Notes: generated by a model from the sequence alone, not told the origin. A stretch of 34,117 nt of DNA from Bacteroidota bacterium (GCA_024278075.1 JAJRTW010000166.1:1-34117), one strand, 5' to 3'; counted from the first letter of the stretch, positions 8,081 through 18,109 are shown. Translations and numbers: made by a program.

Positions 8081-9046
8081 CTAATAGGGTTGCTTGTTCC
8101 TCATGTTTTTATCCGAAATAGCCCGCACCAGATTAGTAAACGTAAGGTTCAGAGGCGTCCGCACATAATGCTTGCGGCCGTAGGCAACAATCTTTCCGTT
8201 CATATAATCTATCTCAGTTTCGCGATTGTTCATCAAATCCACGGCAAGCGAAGGGAAATGCGAGCCGGCTTTCTTCAGATAACGCATACATAATTTCACA
8301 AAATTATCTTCCAATTTTATTTCCTCGGCCTTGGCAACTTCCACAGCTTCCATTATTAACTTTTCCACAATCTCATTGGTATGCGGGAAGTCCATAGCTT
8401 CTTTCATAGTGAATTTCGAAATAGCGCAAAGCGGGCTTAATGCGGCATTCAATATTGTCTTCTGCCAAATCTGATTTGCCAGCGAGAAAGAATCGGTCGA
8501 CTGCGTGGTTAGCCCGACCGACGACAACACATCGGCTATCCATTTGGCAACGCCTTCCTTGGAATCGTCTCTGGAGGCAATATAGTTGGGAGGATTGAAG
8601 AAAGTGACGTTCACTACGTTCGGAGCAAAAAGATTACCGGCAAAATTGACAACCATTCTGAATATTCGGGATTCATGGAAATGGCTCGTATATTTCTCCG
8701 CCACTCCTATTCCGTTCTGGGCCGATACCACCAGCATATCATCGCAATTCTCGTTGTCCCTTACATAATCAAGAATATAATCCACATGATAGGCCTTAAC
8801 GGCGCATATAAGGATGTCCACTTTATGGTCAAGCAAGTCTTTTATCGACGAGAAGACATAATTGAAATACGACTTCTTCTCAACAATTCCCACAAGCTCT
8901 ATCCCATTGTTTCTTATAAGGTTTACCTTCTCTTTGATAATGTCGCATACGGCTACATCACACCCGGCATCCTTCAGGTTCTGAGCGATTATCATGCCCA
9001 CCGGGCCCAATCCCACCACGCCAATTTTGTATTTCTTACTATCCAT
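8081..9046 (-). CDS. Ketopantoate reductase family protein (2-dehydropantoate 2-reductase-like)
   Basis: KIGVVGLGPVGMIIAQNLKDAGCDVAVCD N-terminal Rossmann motif; QNGIGVAEKY; NQIWQKTILNAALSPLCAI; NRETEIDYMNGKIVAYGRKH. Confidence 0.88.
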   Translation of the reverse strand: MDSKKYKIGVVGLGPVGMIIAQNLKDAGCDVAVCDIIKEKVNLIRNNGIELVGIVEKKSYFNYVFSSIKDLLDHKVDILICAVKAYHVDYILDYVRDNENCDDMLVVSAQNGIGVAEKYTSHFHESRIFRMVVNFAGNLFAPNVVNVTFFNPPNYIASRDDSKEGVAKWIADVLSSVGLTTQSTDSFSLANQIWQKTILNAALSPLCAISKFTMKEAMDFPHTNEIVEKLIMEAVEVAKAEEIKLEDNFVKLCMRYLKKAGSHFPSLAVDLMNNRETEIDYMNGKIVAYGRKHYVRTPLNLTFTNLVRAISDKNMRNKQPY

Positions 9047-9098
9047 AGTTTTCTTTAGATTATTGATATTCTTCTTTTATTAAATTATTCTTTCTTTA

Positions 9099-9182
9099 CT
9101 CGTTATGCCATCAGATCTTCCAGCTTTCGTTATGCCATCAGGTCTTCCCGTACTCGCTGTGGGGTCAGATCTTCCCGTCCTG
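9099..9182. repeat. 27-bp tandem repeat x3 built on the (T)CAG(A/G)TCTTCCCGTCCTGA palindrome
   Basis: tcgttatgccatcagatcttccagctt / tcgttatgccatcaggtcttcccgtac / tcgctgtggggtcagatcttcccgtcc. Confidence 0.85.
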
Positions 9183-9383
9183 ACGACTGACACAAAAAAC
9201 AATCGGCATTTCAATAGCTCCCCAAGTCCGCTATGACAGGAAAAAACAACAAAATTAGCTAAATTTTAATTTGCATCCAAACAAGCATGATATTGGCCGC
9301 AATTATACAATTAACTGTGATCCGGCCCCGAAGCATCTGCTTTTGCAGCGCATTTGAGCTTTAAGCCATATTTTAGTTTCATA

Positions 9384-9554
9384 TTAACCCGAATTATTCA
9401 TAAAATTATCGATATGCTTGATAGGCCAAGGGTAATTGGCTTTATTAGAAGCTCCATTTCGAGCTAAGCATAATTGCCGTTCTAATTGTATAACCTTTGA
9501 ATCTCCAATAAGATACGAAGCTAAAGAAAAAAAGGCCAGAAATGTTCGGGTTAA
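9384..9554. mobile_element. 171-bp MITE-like element, copy 1
   Basis: TTAACCCGAATTATTC...GAAATGTTCGGGTTAA imperfect terminal inverted repeats; aligns without gaps to 15175-15345. Confidence 0.7.
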
Positions 9555-9672
9555 AACATGTACGTAGAAGTCCCGGCCTGGCCAGATGGATGAAAAAGAC
9601 AAATAGCCACGAGCTTAAGCGTTCTATTGCAAGCATGTGGCTACCAAATCACAATTCTTAAATCTGCTACGG

Positions 9673-9843
9673 TTAGCCCGCATAATTCGTAAAATATTCA
9701 AAAACACCGGCAGGCTTTGGACAGCAAATAATTAATACTGCTCAACGATGAACCAAATATAATTACTGCTCTTTCGGCCTGATTCCTATTTATCCTGTGA
9801 GACACGAAACTGCTTAGCAATAGGCCCGACATTCTCGGCTTAG
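9673..9843. mobile_element. 171-bp MITE-like element, copy 3 (degenerate)
   Basis: Ungapped similarity to copies 1 and 2: ends TTAGCCCGCATAATTC / GGCCCGACATTCTCGGCTTAG; internal GAACCAAATATAATTACTGCTCT versus GAGCTAAGCATAATTGCCGTTCT. Confidence 0.55.
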
Positions 9844-9950
9844 CTTTAATTCATTGAAAAAGAATCTACAAGATAATTACTTCTTCAAAGGCATTATAAC
9901 CTAAATTAAAAAAACAGTTGACTCAATTTAGGTTCGGCCACCCCGGGGCC

Positions 9951-11321
9951 TTACAACTTCCCCATCTCTTCGAAAAAATGAGCCGACGCCTTAATACCGC
10001 CATAGAAATTCTTCAGGTCGAGCTTCTCGTTCGGCGAATGAATATTATCATCCGGCAAACCCAATGCCATCAACACAACCCGGGCATTCAACACTTCGCT
10101 GAAAAGTTCGACAATGGGAATAGAACCGCCCTCGCGTGTGAAGGCAGGCTCTTTGCCGAATGCTTTTTTGATTGCATTAATTGCCGCCCGAACGCCCTTG
10201 CTGTCCTGCGACACCAGCACCGGATTGCCGCCGTGCAGCGGCTCAACCCTGATCGATACCGTCTGCGGGGCAATCGTTTTCAGATAAGCGGTAATCTTTT
10301 CTGTAATATCATCAGCCCTTTGATTCGGCACCAAACGCATCGAAATTTTAGCACTGGCCTGCGATGGTATGATAGTCTTTGCACCCCCGCCCTGGAATCC
10401 GCCCTTTATACCGTTCACATCAAGCGATGGCCGGGCGGTTGACCGCTCGAGTGTAGTGTATCCCATCTCGCCGTGAACAAAATTAATTCCCAGACCGTGC
10501 TTATATGCCTTAATGTTGAATGGTAGTTCCTTGAACCCTATGCGCTCCTTGTCGGTCAGCTCCAGCACGTCGTCATAAAATCCCGGAATGGTAATCCTGC
10601 CGTATTGATCCTTCAATTTAGAGATCATCCAACATAAAATATTTATCGGATTGTCGATGGCGCCGCCGTAGGTTCCCGAATGGACATCGCGATTGGGGCC
10701 GGTGATATGAACCTCTACGAATGCTATGCCGCGCAGGCTGTAGCAAATCGAAGGCAGGCCGTCATCGAACCACTCGGTGTCGGAGATCAGCACCGTATCG
10801 CATTTTAGCATTTCCGCATTTTCGTTAATAAATTTGACCAGATTCTCGCCGCCGCATTCCTCCTCGCCTTCAATCAACAGCTTTACATTGACGGGCAGTT
10901 TGCCGTTTTGCCTGAACAGCGCCTCAAGGCCCTTCACATGGCAAAAGGCCTGTCCCTTGTCATCGGAGGTGCCGCGGCCGTATATCTTCCCGTCGCGGAT
11001 AGCCGGTTCGAAGGGTGGCGAATCCCATAGGTCCAGCGGGTCGACCGGTTTAACATCGTAATGGCCGTAGACCAAAACCGTCGCGGCCCCTTTGCCGGCT
11101 CCCAGCCATTCGGCATAAACCAGCGGGTGGCCTGCGGTTGAAATTATTTGGACGTCTTCGAATCCGGCGGCTTTAATATTATCCGACAGCCATTCGGCAC
11201 ACTTCAGCATATCCCCGTTATGTTCCGGAAGGCTGCTGATGCTCGGGATTTTGAGGAAATCAATAAGTTCGCTTAAATATCGCTTTTCCTCATTTTCAAT
11301 ATATTTAACAATTTTTTCCAT
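9951..11321 (-). CDS. M20 family dipeptidase/metallopeptidase
   Basis: VLVYGHYDVKPVDPLDLWDSPPFEP, YGRGTSDDKGQ, LLIEGEEECGGENL, REGGSIPIV, GLPDDNIHSPNEKLDL. Confidence 0.94.
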   Translation of the reverse strand: MEKIVKYIENEEKRYLSELIDFLKIPSISSLPEHNGDMLKCAEWLSDNIKAAGFEDVQIISTAGHPLVYAEWLGAGKGAATVLVYGHYDVKPVDPLDLWDSPPFEPAIRDGKIYGRGTSDDKGQAFCHVKGLEALFRQNGKLPVNVKLLIEGEEECGGENLVKFINENAEMLKCDTVLISDTEWFDDGLPSICYSLRGIAFVEVHITGPNRDVHSGTYGGAIDNPINILCWMISKLKDQYGRITIPGFYDDVLELTDKERIGFKELPFNIKAYKHGLGINFVHGEMGYTTLERSTARPSLDVNGIKGGFQGGGAKTIIPSQASAKISMRLVPNQRADDITEKITAYLKTIAPQTVSIRVEPLHGGNPVLVSQDSKGVRAAINAIKKAFGKEPAFTREGGSIPIVELFSEVLNARVVLMALGLPDDNIHSPNEKLDLKNFYGGIKASAHFFEEMGKL

Positions 11322-11344
11322 AGTAATTATCCATAATTTTATTT

Positions 11345-11391
11345 AAAAGTTAATTCAAAAGTTAATTCAAAAGTTAATTCAAAAGTTAATT
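11345..11391. repeat. 12-bp tandem repeat x4 (aaaagttaattc), 24-70 bp upstream of the M20 peptidase start
   Basis: Direct reading. Confidence 0.95.
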
Positions 11392-11484
11392 GTCAATCTT
11401 ATGGGTTTAATTATCCGCGGTTTGCTGCAATAATTATATTCGGCTTTATATTGAAACCCCGGCGATTACTGCGGGGCGATTCAT

Positions 11485-11964
11485 CTATTGGTCCGAGAAA
11501 TAAAATTCGCTCAGGTCATCGAACTTAACGTTGGTTACCACCCAGCCATTTGCCGGAGATTTATAGAATGTGAATATCCAGCGCATGGGCAGAGTCTCCA
11601 ATAAGGCCAGATAGCGAAGCCGAAGATATGAGCCTGTCACGCTTTCGGAGCTTACGAATTCAGAACCCTTAATATTTCCATAGAGTTTCACCGATAGTTT
11701 AGTTTCCCTAATCAGCGTTACAATCTCTTCCTTTCTCTCGGAAATGGGACTGCCTTTCAAAAGTATCTTATAAGCAAGATTAATGTTGCCGGCAACAAGA
11801 TTTGTGAAGAATTCAGAGGTTTTATTCAATAATTCCGGCGGAATGCCAAGCACGGACAATTTATTAGCCCCGCCCGTAGCATCGGATTTCAACAACGCAT
11901 CGCCCTGCGAATGGGCAGCAGGAGTAAATATTAAAACTAAAAGCAACGCAAGTATTATTTTCAT
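11485..11964 (-). CDS. Hypothetical secreted protein (signal peptide MKIILALLLVLIFTPAAHSQ)
   Basis: ORF with a clear signal peptide; no recognised domain. Confidence 0.7.
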   Translation of the reverse strand: MKIILALLLVLIFTPAAHSQGDALLKSDATGGANKLSVLGIPPELLNKTSEFFTNLVAGNINLAYKILLKGSPISERKEEIVTLIRETKLSVKLYGNIKGSEFVSSESVTGSYLRLRYLALLETLPMRWIFTFYKSPANGWVVTNVKFDDLSEFYFSDQ

Positions 11965-12200
11965 ATCAATACCAATTTAAAGTATAGCTAATTTAATGAA
12001 TAAACGTAAATTCAATGTAATGAATTTCGATTGGAAATAAAAGAATTATAATTGATTGCGGATTAAGAATAGTTCGGTTTATCTGCCATTGTCGGCGTTG
12101 GCTACATTAAAGAAAATGAGAAATAGCCACGTGCTTCCGCTTGCGTATATTGACATTTCGCGCAAATAATATATCTCTGCTGCAATAACCTGCCTAATTC

Positions 12201-13016
12201 CTATAGGCCGGCCAGTTTTCTCAGGGCGGCAACTTCGGATTGCTTCAGATGGCGATATTCGCCGCGCCGGAGGCCTCGGTTGGTAAGCCCGGCAAAGCTC
12301 TTTCTGTCCAATTTTTTTACTCTATAGCCGAATTTTTCGAAAATCCGCTTCACTTCGTGATTTTTTCCTTCGGCAAGCAATATTTCAACTTTAGTCTCAT
12401 CCTCGGGCAATATAAATAATTCGCAAGGGGCGGTCTTGCCGTCGTCAAGTTCCACACCACGGGCAATCTGCCTGGCGTGCTTGGCTTCGAGCTCTTTGTC
12501 CAGTCCAACGGCATAGGTCCTGATAATCTGGTAGCTCGGATGTGTCAGGCGGTGGGCCAGGTCGCCGTCATTGGTTATCAAGAGCGTGCCTGTAGTATTA
12601 CGGTCGAGCCTGCCAACGGGGTAGAGCCTTGCCTTCTTGCGCACTATATCCATCACGGTTTTCCTGCCCTGATCGTCTTTGGTGGTGGTTATTACATCTT
12701 TCGGTTTGTTCAGCAGAATATAAATGAGCCTCTGCGTATTTTCAATCGGGTCGCCCCGGACGGTGATAAAGTCGGATGCCGTTACTTTTGTGCCCAATTC
12801 CTTAACGGTTTTTTTGTTGACTTTTACAAAACCATATTTAATCAGGTCGTCAGCTTTTCGTCTGGAGGCAACCCCGGAATCGGCAAGGAATTTATTCAGC
12901 CTGACCGGTTGGTTGCCATCAAGTGCATTTGCCCCGGGTTTGCTCTTGGTTTTGGGCGGCTTCTTCTTCGCCGGGCCGCTTTTCGTACTGCTATATCTTT
13001 TCGGTGTACTTTTCAT
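12201..13016 (-). CDS. rRNA pseudouridine synthase (RsuA/RluB/E/F family)
   Basis: VRLNKFLADSGVASRRKADDLI S4 domain; YPVGRLDRNTTGTLLITNDGDLAHRLTHP; EGKNHEVKRIFEKFGYRVKKL. Confidence 0.95.
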   Translation of the reverse strand: MKSTPKRYSSTKSGPAKKKPPKTKSKPGANALDGNQPVRLNKFLADSGVASRRKADDLIKYGFVKVNKKTVKELGTKVTASDFITVRGDPIENTQRLIYILLNKPKDVITTTKDDQGRKTVMDIVRKKARLYPVGRLDRNTTGTLLITNDGDLAHRLTHPSYQIIRTYAVGLDKELEAKHARQIARGVELDDGKTAPCELFILPEDETKVEILLAEGKNHEVKRIFEKFGYRVKKLDRKSFAGLTNRGLRRGEYRHLKQSEVAALRKLAGL

Positions 13017-13154
13017 TTAAGGTTTTTTTGATTTTATTATGATGTTTTTTTTGTGTTATTGAAAGATGTCAATGCGTTATTATGCAGTATATGGAAAATT
13101 CAGTAATTTGCTTTAGACATTAAGACAAATTGGAATAAATAAAAATAGAGATTA

Positions 13155-13778
13155 ATGCTTGAAACTGCAATAGAATATTTATCATCGGTGCCTTGGTATT
13201 GGGTTCTTACCTTCGCTTTTTTTATTACATTAATCGAGAACATTTTCCCGCCATCGCCATCGGACACGATATTAGTTTTCACCGGAACGATGGTCAGCAT
13301 CGGGGATGTGGGGTTTCTGCCGTTGCTGATAGCTGCTACGTTAGGCTCCACAGCAGGATTTATTATTATGTACTACGTGGGTTTAAAATTCGAGAAAGTT
13401 ATTATCGAATCGGGGAAATTATCATTTATTAATGCCGAAACATTAGAGAAACCGGAGCGATGGTTCCGGAAGTACGGCTATTTATTAATAGTTGCCAACA
13501 GGTTTTTGTCCGGCACTCGCGCGGTTATTTCATTTTTTGCCGGCATCTCGAAACTGTCGATAACTAAAACGGCCTTGCTGTCGGCGGCCAGCGCTCTTGC
13601 ATGGAATGCAATCTTAATTTACCTTGGGGTGATAACCGGCAATAATTGGGAAAAAGTGGTTGATTACATGGCTTTATACGCCAGGATTATAGCCCCGGCG
13701 GCAGCAATAGCCGCGGCTACTGGAGTATTGATCTGGTGGCTCAGGCGGCGTAAAAACGGAAAAAACGGCGAGGAATAG
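13155..13778 (+). CDS. DedA family (VTT/SNARE-associated) membrane protein
   Basis: ENIFPPSPSDTILVFTG, GSTAGFIIMYYVG, YGYLLIVANRFLSGTRAVISFFAGISKL. Confidence 0.9.
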   Translation: MLETAIEYLSSVPWYWVLTFAFFITLIENIFPPSPSDTILVFTGTMVSIGDVGFLPLLIAATLGSTAGFIIMYYVGLKFEKVIIESGKLSFINAETLEKPERWFRKYGYLLIVANRFLSGTRAVISFFAGISKLSITKTALLSAASALAWNAILIYLGVITGNNWEKVVDYMALYARIIAPAAAIAAATGVLIWWLRRRKNGKNGEE

Positions 13779-13851
13779 GGTGAATTGCGGACAGCTTTAT
13801 ATTCATCAGTTTATTCAATACAACACTTCGGACATTTTTTATAATGACTTG

Positions 13852-13876
13852 AAAAAAAAGCACACGAAGTGTGTGC
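13852..13876 (-). terminator. Rho-independent terminator of hemA
   Basis: On the minus strand GCACAC-ACTTC-GTGTGC followed by TTTTTTTT, immediately downstream of the hemA stop. Confidence 0.75.
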
Positions 13877-13879
13877 GTG

Positions 13880-15160
13880 TTAGAATTCGTCCTGCTGCCT
13901 GTCGTCAAGTTTATATAAATCTTTTAATATAAGAGAGTAATTCACCGATTCCTGAGTTTCGACATCATTTTCGGCCAGTTCCCTGAGCTTCATCGTCGGA
14001 TAGTGCAACAGCCGGCCCATAATGCGGCGGGTCATGTCGTCTACCTTGTCGTAGTCCTCTTCTATGATACGGTTTTTAATTTTCTTCAGCTCGTCGCGGC
14101 GCAATTCCTCGAAATAATTGCGAAGCTGTTTAATGGTCGGCACTACCTTAAGCACATTATACCAGTGATGGAAATTCTCCAGTTCCTCGGCGATTATTTT
14201 TTCCACCTTCGGAATTTCATTTCTCCTCTTCTCGATATTTTGCTCCACGATGATATTCAGCGAATCAATGTCGTTGTAGAACACATTCGGTATTTTGCTT
14301 ACTTTATTGTCAAAATCCCTGGGAATGGCAATGTCGGTAATGCAGATTGGATTGCCGCTTCTTTTCTTAATTGCCTTGGCCATATCGTCGTAAAATACGA
14401 TGGGCGTATCCGATGAAGTAGCGCTGATAATAATATCGAATTCATGCAGCCGCTCGCGGAACGAGCCAAATTCGAGGACTTCAAGGCCGTGCTTTGCCGC
14501 CAGCCCTTCGGCACGTTTCAATGTTCTGTTCACCACGCAAACATCCTTTGCCCCTTTGTTCTTGAGGTGGGCCACGGCAAGTTCGCCCGTTTCGCCAGCG
14601 CCGATTACAAGGGTTTTCTTAGTGTCAAGATTGGAAAATATTTTTTCGACCAGCTGCACGGCGGCATAGCTAATCGTAACCGCACCATCGCCAATGGCGG
14701 TCTCGCTGATAGCGCGTTTGCCGACCTTTATGGCCACATCGCATATTTTCTTCAGCAGCGAGCCGGCAAAGCCCATATCCTCCGACAGATGATACGCTTT
14801 TTTGGCCTGGCCGAGTATCTGGCCATCGCCAAGCATCATCGAATCCAGCCCGCTTGCCACTCTGAATATATGCTCGATGGAATCATAGGATATGAACCTT
14901 TGGAAATGATTCTCGGCAATTTCATCCACGGGCTTGAATTTCAATAAAGTATTATGCAGGTGATTGTGGCTGACTTCGGGGCTGGCCGGGAAGCCGAATA
15001 TCTCTGTTCGGTTGCAGGTCGACAGCACGAATCCGTCTTTCAATACTTCATCTTTCAATAACGGAAAAAGATCAGCAATCTCGTTATCGCTAAGGTGAAG
15101 AGCCTCGCGAAGGCCCACCGGAGAAGTTCTGTGATTTATTGAAATGCCAATCAAATTCAT
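13880..15160 (-). CDS. hemA: Glutamyl-tRNA reductase (start taken at ATG 15160, MNLIGISINHRTSP; ORF track extends to 15178)
   Basis: GISINHRTSPVGLREAL, LSTCNRTEIFG, DSMMLGDGQILGQ, VIGAGETGELAVAHL. Confidence 0.96.
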   Translation of the reverse strand: MNLIGISINHRTSPVGLREALHLSDNEIADLFPLLKDEVLKDGFVLSTCNRTEIFGFPASPEVSHNHLHNTLLKFKPVDEIAENHFQRFISYDSIEHIFRVASGLDSMMLGDGQILGQAKKAYHLSEDMGFAGSLLKKICDVAIKVGKRAISETAIGDGAVTISYAAVQLVEKIFSNLDTKKTLVIGAGETGELAVAHLKNKGAKDVCVVNRTLKRAEGLAAKHGLEVLEFGSFRERLHEFDIIISATSSDTPIVFYDDMAKAIKKRSGNPICITDIAIPRDFDNKVSKIPNVFYNDIDSLNIIVEQNIEKRRNEIPKVEKIIAEELENFHHWYNVLKVVPTIKQLRNYFEELRRDELKKIKNRIIEEDYDKVDDMTRRIMGRLLHYPTMKLRELAENDVETQESVNYSLILKDLYKLDDRQQDEF

Positions 15161-15174
15161 TATAAGTATTAATT

Positions 15175-15345
15175 TCAACCCGTATTATTCATAAAAAAAC
15201 CAGCTGGCTTGACATGCAAACGATAATAGAAGTTATAGAATTATCAATATTGAGCTAATAATATTTGCCGCAGTATTTCCCTAACACTTTAATTATCAAT
15301 TGCATACGAAGCCAAGGAGAAAAAAGCCCGAAATAATCGGGTTAA
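15175..15345. mobile_element. 171-bp MITE-like element, copy 2, between ccsA-like stop and hemA start
   Basis: TCAACCCGTATTATTC...GAAATAATCGGGTTAA; same length and ungapped alignment to 9384-9554. Confidence 0.7.
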
Positions 15346-15349
15346 GTTT

Positions 15350-16174
15350 TTATTGAAATTGGTGAAAGCTGGATGCGATAATAATTGTTGATACCATAGA
15401 TATTATAACGACTGCAAAACCAATCAAAGAAAAAACTATTACTTTCTTGCCATACCATTTGAATATTAGCTTGGCCCCGATTCCGGCCGTATAGACAACC
15501 CAAATCACTACAGTGGAAATTATCTTTGGGTCGTAGGGATTAAAATTCGGGAATGCCGACGGCAGCCATAGAGTGCCGATTAGTATCGACACGGTGAATA
15601 GCAGATAGCCAATCACAACGGAATAGAAACTCATCTTCTCGAGTATTTCCAGATTGGGCAGTTTGTTGAATATTACGCCATAGTTATGTGATTTTATCCG
15701 CTTGTACAGCAGCAGGAACAGCACGCCATATACGGCCGAGAGCGTGATACCGGAATGCCCGATCAATGCGCTGACAACGTGGATCCCCAACAGCGGGTTT
15801 CGCAATATATCCTTTACTTCAAATATATTTTCGATGAACAAAGACGATGATATTTGGAATAAAAGTGAAAAGAAAATGATGAACAGCCCGGTGCCGCGCA
15901 CGTCGGTGAGCAGTTCCAGCACGAAGTATGCAAACGATATTGTGGATGCAAGCAGTGTGAACAGCTCGAACTTATTAGTGATGGGCGCATGGTCGAATTC
16001 AACCACCCTCATTATTAAATAGCCGAAATGGGTGAACAGAGTAATAAGCAGAAAGATTCGCTTGGAATTTGCCAGATTAATCTTGTTGTTGAAAAAATCA
16101 GTTGCATAAGCAAGAAAAGTAGTTAGATATAATATCGGCATTAATATGTTTAGAATGGAAATTGCCTGTAGCAT
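15350..16174 (-). CDS. Cytochrome c assembly protein, CcsA/CcmC/HemX-like integral membrane protein
   Basis: Multi-TM; NPLLGIHVVSALIGHSGITLSAVYGVLFLLLYKR; adjacent to hemA as is common for HemX-like proteins. Confidence 0.85.
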   Translation of the reverse strand: MLQAISILNILMPILYLTTFLAYATDFFNNKINLANSKRIFLLITLFTHFGYLIMRVVEFDHAPITNKFELFTLLASTISFAYFVLELLTDVRGTGLFIIFFSLLFQISSSLFIENIFEVKDILRNPLLGIHVVSALIGHSGITLSAVYGVLFLLLYKRIKSHNYGVIFNKLPNLEILEKMSFYSVVIGYLLFTVSILIGTLWLPSAFPNFNPYDPKIISTVVIWVVYTAGIGAKLIFKWYGKKVIVFSLIGFAVVIISMVSTIIIASSFHQFQ

Positions 16175-16406
16175 AAGGCCTCTGATAGTATTTTGATGTT
16201 AGGGCAAAACGGCCATAAAGATTTATATCGAATAATTATTTATCTAATAATAATTAATGTTATTATATAACGATGATTCAATTGCCATGAGATTCTGCAC
16301 TAATGTTATAGGGTTACAAACTTATGAAAAAAACAGGAGATTTTATGAAAGAAATATGCCGGGCAGGCAGTTGAATTTGTATCAGGATACTATTGAAAAT
16401 ATCAGT

Positions 16407-16657
16407 AGTATCCGGTAAAAATGCAGACAATTAGTGAAAATCGTAGTAACATGCTCCATTTAGCCCAATATTGTGCAATTATGGATACATTTTGAAAATA
16501 GCATGAATTGTTGTTAAAGGTATGTCACACCGGGCCCCGATCCGGTATCCATCTTAAATATAGCAAATAGCCCATAAATACTGGATTCCCGCTGGAGTTT
16601 ATCCTGAGCCAGGCCAATCGTGTCTATAGTTCGACTCCGCTGACTATGACACTTTTG
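16407..16657. repeat. Copy B of ~250-bp composite dispersed repeat
   Basis: See 6532-6781; internal block spacing conserved within 1 nt. Confidence 0.85.
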
Positions 16658-16727
16658 AGACAGCCCCAGAACGGAAAAGTGTCGTTTTTATTCCCGATGA
16701 ATCGGAACCGGCTGCATGGCGTCCGAA

Positions 16728-17729
16728 TTACAAATTGCGTCCGATAACGAAATCGGCGAATTTCAGCAATGACTCTTTTGCAATCGAATCGGGGAATATG
16801 GAAATTGATTGCTTTGCTGCATTAGAATATTCAATTGCCTTTTCCCTGGCATATTCAATCCCGTTGCTTCTGTTAACATAATCAATGATATAATTAATAT
16901 CCTTTCGCTTCATGTTGCCGCTTTTTATCAGTTTCGATATCTTTTTAATTTCTTTCTTATCTGATTTCGAGAAAGCATGGATCAGCGGGAGCGTTATTTT
17001 CTTTTCTTTCAGGTCATTGCCGACCGGTTTGCCGATTGTTATGCTTTTCGATACATAGTCAAATATATCGTCCCTGATCTGGAACGCTATGCCAACATTT
17101 TCGCCATACTGGCACAGCGCTTGATGGTATTCTTCGTTATCGCAGGCGCTGATGGCTCCGATTTCGCAGCAGGCCGCCATCAACGAAGCGGTTTTATCGG
17201 ATATTATCTTAAAATATATTTCCTCGTCCACCTCCAGGTCCTTGCTCTTTTGTATCGATAGCAACTCGCCTTCGCTCATTCTTTTCACGGCCTTGGAGGT
17301 TGCCTTAAGGAATTGGAATTCATCGCCGTCGATAGCCGACAACAGGCCGCGAGACAGCAGGAAATCGCCAATTAGCACCGATATTTTGTTGTTCCACTCG
17401 GCATTTATAGATGCAATCCCCCGGCGCTCTTTGGCATCGTCGACAACGTCATCGTGTATAAGAGTGGCCGTATGGAGCAGTTCGACCATAGCCGCCCCGA
17501 CATAGGAACGCTGATTTGCTTTTCCGCACATCTCGGCGGCCAGCAACAGCACTGTAGGCCGTACCTGTTTGCCGCTCTTGCGGGTAATATATTTCAATAT
17601 CAGGTTAAGCAAAGCAACGTCGGATTTCATCATACTCTTGAAGTATTTGTTGAATTCCGATATATGCTCGCTAACGGGCTTGCCAATGTCTTTTATATTC
17701 ATTTTATTTTGGCTAATTAGCGTTATCAT
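16728..17729 (-). CDS. Polyprenyl synthetase (octaprenyl/trans-isoprenyl diphosphate synthase)
   Basis: GKQVRPTVLLLAAEM, ELLHTATLIHDDVVDDAKERRG (first DDxxD), GIAFQIRDDIFDYV (second). Confidence 0.95.
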   Translation of the reverse strand: MITLISQNKMNIKDIGKPVSEHISEFNKYFKSMMKSDVALLNLILKYITRKSGKQVRPTVLLLAAEMCGKANQRSYVGAAMVELLHTATLIHDDVVDDAKERRGIASINAEWNNKISVLIGDFLLSRGLLSAIDGDEFQFLKATSKAVKRMSEGELLSIQKSKDLEVDEEIYFKIISDKTASLMAACCEIGAISACDNEEYHQALCQYGENVGIAFQIRDDIFDYVSKSITIGKPVGNDLKEKKITLPLIHAFSKSDKKEIKKISKLIKSGNMKRKDINYIIDYVNRSNGIEYAREKAIEYSNAAKQSISIFPDSIAKESLLKFADFVIGRNL

Positions 17730-18109
17730 AATGTAAATTTGTTTGGAAGATAATTAGGCAATATACGATTTTAATTTAATATCAAAAACCGAAACAGGTT
17801 TTCTTTGAAAAGTTTTGTATTGGCATTGTTGCTATTTAGCCTTGTGCTAACTATCAAATGCAGCAATATGATGGCAGCTTCGGAGTTTTAGCTCTGCTTG
17901 AGATATTCGTACTAAAGTATTCGAAATGAGTAATCGTCTGTCATCTTCTCAATTCTCATTCGAAGGGGGAATCGACGAGTTATTCGGGGTGAGGCCACTA
18001 ACGGAGAAACAAAGAATCCGTCGTTGTAACAACCATCAGAACTATGAACTGTCATTCAGAGCGCAACACAGCCACCTGTGGCGCAGTGGAGCGAAGAATC
18101 CGGAAGCCG

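Noticed and set aside
9195-9365. Possible fourth copy of the 171-bp element
   Set aside because: Some internal similarity (AAGCATGATATTGGCCGC) but no recognisable terminal repeats; too weak by eye.
9384-9602. 72-aa minus-strand ORF covering MITE copy 1
   Set aside because: Copies 2 and 3 carry early stops in the equivalent frame, so coding is not conserved.
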